Below are positions 6,984-7,984 of a DNA stretch of 7,984 nt, piece by piece (position 1 is the first letter of the stretch; every line of letters begins with the position of its first letter). The translations under genes and the position numbers were made by a program. Origin of the DNA: Tardiphaga sp. (GTDB taxonomy: Bacteria > Pseudomonadota > Alphaproteobacteria > Rhizobiales > Xanthobacteraceae); NCBI GenBank assembly GCA_028290765.1, contig JAQGJF010000682.1, positions 1-7,984 of the forward strand, given 5' to 3'. The notes under the pieces were generated by a model. The model saw nothing but the letters and a program-made list of their open reading frames with translations, searched no databases and was not told where the DNA came from.

Positions 6984-7110
6984 CCTCATGGTGAGGAGCG
7001 CGCCGCTTGGCGCGCGTCTCGAACCATGGATTGTGTGGCCCATCCACGCGCAACGGCTTCGCCGTTGTCGCGGGAGACGCCGCGCAAGGGCGCGGCTCCT
7101 CAGGATGAGG
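6984..7110. repeat. Complex palindromic intergenic element (REP/RIME-like), four-way foldable
   Basis: The ends are inverted repeats: CCTCAT (6984-6989) with ATGAGG (7105-7110), then, after a 2x2 mismatch, TGAGGAG (6992-6998) with CTCCTCA (7096-7102). Directly inside sit a left hairpin CGCGCC/GGCGCG (6999-7014, 4-nt loop), an inner stem CGTCTC/GAGACG (7015-7020 with 7074-7079) and a right hairpin CCGCGC/GCGCGG (7080-7095, 4-nt loop). A central hairpin CAACGGC-TTC-GCCGTTG lies at 7051-7067. I recall intergenic palindromes beginning CCTCATGGTGAGGAG as frequent in Bradyrhizobium and Rhodopseudomonas genomes. Copy number cannot be shown here because the window holds only one. Possible roles are an RNA stabiliser or attenuator between the genes, or a miniature mobile element. 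Confidence 0.75.
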
Positions 7111-7192
7111 TGGTAGGCGCGGCGCGACCGCACGGGGGCCTTGCCGGAAAATTGTTTTAGGGTTAAAGCATTCCGATCGGCACGGCGTCTGC

Positions 7193-7197
7193 GGAGG
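7193..7197 (+). promoter_or_regulatory. Ribosome binding site for the CoA-type hydroxylase
   Basis: GGAGG lies 5 nt before the ATG at 7203 and fixes the start of the last gene. Confidence 0.75.
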
Positions 7198-7202
7198 CTC
7201 TC

Positions 7203-7984
7203 ATGAAGATCGCGATCATCGGTGGCGGCCCCGACGGTCTCTATGCGGCGATCCTGCTGAAGAAGCAGCGGCCGCAGGCCGAGATCACGGTGTATGAGCG
7301 CAACCGCGCCGACGACACCTTCGGCTTCGGCGTGGTATTCTCCGATGCCACGCTCGACAATTTCGAGAAATACGATCCGCCGAGCTATCGCCGCATCACC
7401 CAGGAATTCGCCTATTGGGACGACATCGCCGTGCATTTCCGCGGCACCGTGCACCGGGTCGGCGGCAACGGGTTCTGCGGCTGCTCGCGGCGCATGCTGC
7501 TCTTGATCCTGCAGGAGCGCGCCCGCGAACTCGGCGTCACGCTGCTGTTCGAAGCCGACATCGAGGACGAGTCTCGCTTTGGCGATGCCGACCTGATCGT
7601 GCTGGCCGACGGCATCAACAGCCGCTTCCGTGACAAGTTCGCGGCGCACTTCCAGCCCGAGATCGACCTGCGCTCCAACAAGTTCTCCTGGATGGGATCG
7701 ACCCGGCCGCTCGATGCCTTCACCTTCATCTTCGAGGAGACCGAGTGGGGTCCGTTCATCGCCCACGCCTACCAGTACGAAGCCGGCCGCTCGACCTGGG
7801 TGTTCGAGACCGACCCCGAGACGTTTGCCCGCGCCGGCCTCGAAGGCCTGAGCGAGCAGGAATCCGCCGAGCGGATGGAGGACATCTTCGGCTGGTTCCT
7901 GAAGGACCACCGGCTGCAGACCAACCGCTCGATGTGGCGCAATTTTCCGATGATCCGCAGCAAGCGCTGGGTCAAGGACAACAT
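7203..7984 (+). CDS. FAD-dependent aromatic acyl-CoA hydroxylase, salicylyl-CoA 5-hydroxylase/2-aminobenzoyl-CoA monooxygenase type (partial)
   Basis: This is a class A flavoprotein monooxygenase. Family members hydroxylate a CoA-activated aromatic acid using NAD(P)H and O2. Only 260 N-terminal residues are in the window and the gene runs off the right edge. A Rossmann FAD motif is at 5-13 (IIGGGPDGL) with the ribose-binding Glu at 32 (VYERNR). The family block TFGFGVVFSDATLDN is at 39-53, HFRGTVHRVGGNGFCGCSRR at 78-97, and the DG motif (LIVLADGINSRFR) at 131-143. AFTFIFEETEWGPFIAHAY (172-190) is typical of the salicylyl-CoA/aminobenzoyl-CoA branch, not of simple salicylate hydroxylases. Relatives are either about 380-400 residues or about 770 with a C-terminal old-yellow-enzyme reductase; which applies cannot be seen. 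A good GGAGG precedes the ATG. Its link to the dioxygenase is proximity only. Confidence 0.85.
   Translation, partial: MKIAIIGGGPDGLYAAILLKKQRPQAEITVYERNRADDTFGFGVVFSDATLDNFEKYDPPSYRRITQEFAYWDDIAVHFRGTVHRVGGNGFCGCSRRMLLLILQERARELGVTLLFEADIEDESRFGDADLIVLADGINSRFRDKFAAHFQPEIDLRSNKFSWMGSTRPLDAFTFIFEETEWGPFIAHAYQYEAGRSTWVFETDPETFARAGLEGLSEQESAERMEDIFGWFLKDHRLQTNRSMWRNFPMIRSKRWVKDN

Larger units (their letters stand above)
6949..7202. other. Intergenic region between dioxygenase and CoA-type hydroxylase
   Basis: No gene is supported here. Most of it is the palindromic element described separately (6984-7110). The final 90 bases contain an A/T-richer patch (GGAAAATTGTTTTAGGGTTAAAG at about 7146-7168), where a promoter for the next gene may lie. 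TTGCCG (7141-7146) and TTAAAG (7163-7168) with 16-bp spacing are a weak pair. I see no classic GC stem followed by a T-tract. The palindrome itself could slow or stop transcription, which leaves open whether the next gene is read from the dioxygenase promoter. Confidence 0.5.

Noticed and set aside
7051..7067. A simple rho-independent terminator at the CAACGGC/GCCGTTG hairpin
   Set aside because: No T-tract follows the stem, and the hairpin is nested inside the larger palindrome.
6004..7910. Two long minus-strand frames (6004-7053 and 6807-7910) opposite the dioxygenase and the flavoprotein
   Set aside because: They are shadows of the plus-strand genes. Neither shows a domain, and one passes through the intergenic palindrome, which is not coding.

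Overview
The window looks like aromatic-catabolism DNA from a high-GC alphaproteobacterium. Rhizobiales of the Bradyrhizobium/Rhodopseudomonas type is the best guess. This rests on the strong G/C third-position bias, the make-up of the gene set, and an intergenic palindrome starting CCTCATGGTGAGGAG that I recall from that group. No database search was possible, so the genus is inference.

Left part, minus strand (about 5960 down to 55): one tightly packed operon read right to left. It starts with an HpaB-type FADH2-dependent phenol hydroxylase. A complete-looking hydrophobic amino acid/aromatic acid type (HAAT) ABC uptake system follows: periplasmic binding protein (livK-like), permeases livH and livM, and ATPases livG and livF. 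Gaps are 39 and 38 nt for the first two junctions, then three consecutive 4-nt ATGA stop/start overlaps. The last gene, livF, is broken. Its homology stops at the first residue of the LSGGQ signature, and the final ~90 bases of the window's left edge are A/T-richer and do not look like livF.

Middle (5961-6036): a 76-bp divergent intergenic region. It carries a perfect TATAAT facing the hpaB-like gene and short symmetric sequences over the start of the rightward gene.

Right part, plus strand: an intradiol ring-cleavage dioxygenase of the hydroxyquinol 1,2-dioxygenase type (6037-6948). A ~250-bp gap follows, holding an elaborate palindrome (6984-7110) whose arms can fold as a gap-free four-way junction. 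The last gene is the N-terminal part of a flavoprotein hydroxylase resembling salicylyl-CoA 5-hydroxylase/2-aminobenzoyl-CoA monooxygenase (7203 to the right edge).

Working model (inference): an aromatic acid or phenol is imported by the HAAT transporter. It is hydroxylated by the HpaB-like enzyme (with a flavin reductase encoded elsewhere) and the ring is opened by the intradiol dioxygenase. The neighbouring CoA-thioester hydroxylase serves a related aromatic. No regulator, flavin reductase, maleylacetate reductase or CoA ligase is visible in the window. I saw no convincing tRNA, rRNA, CRISPR array or complete insertion sequence.
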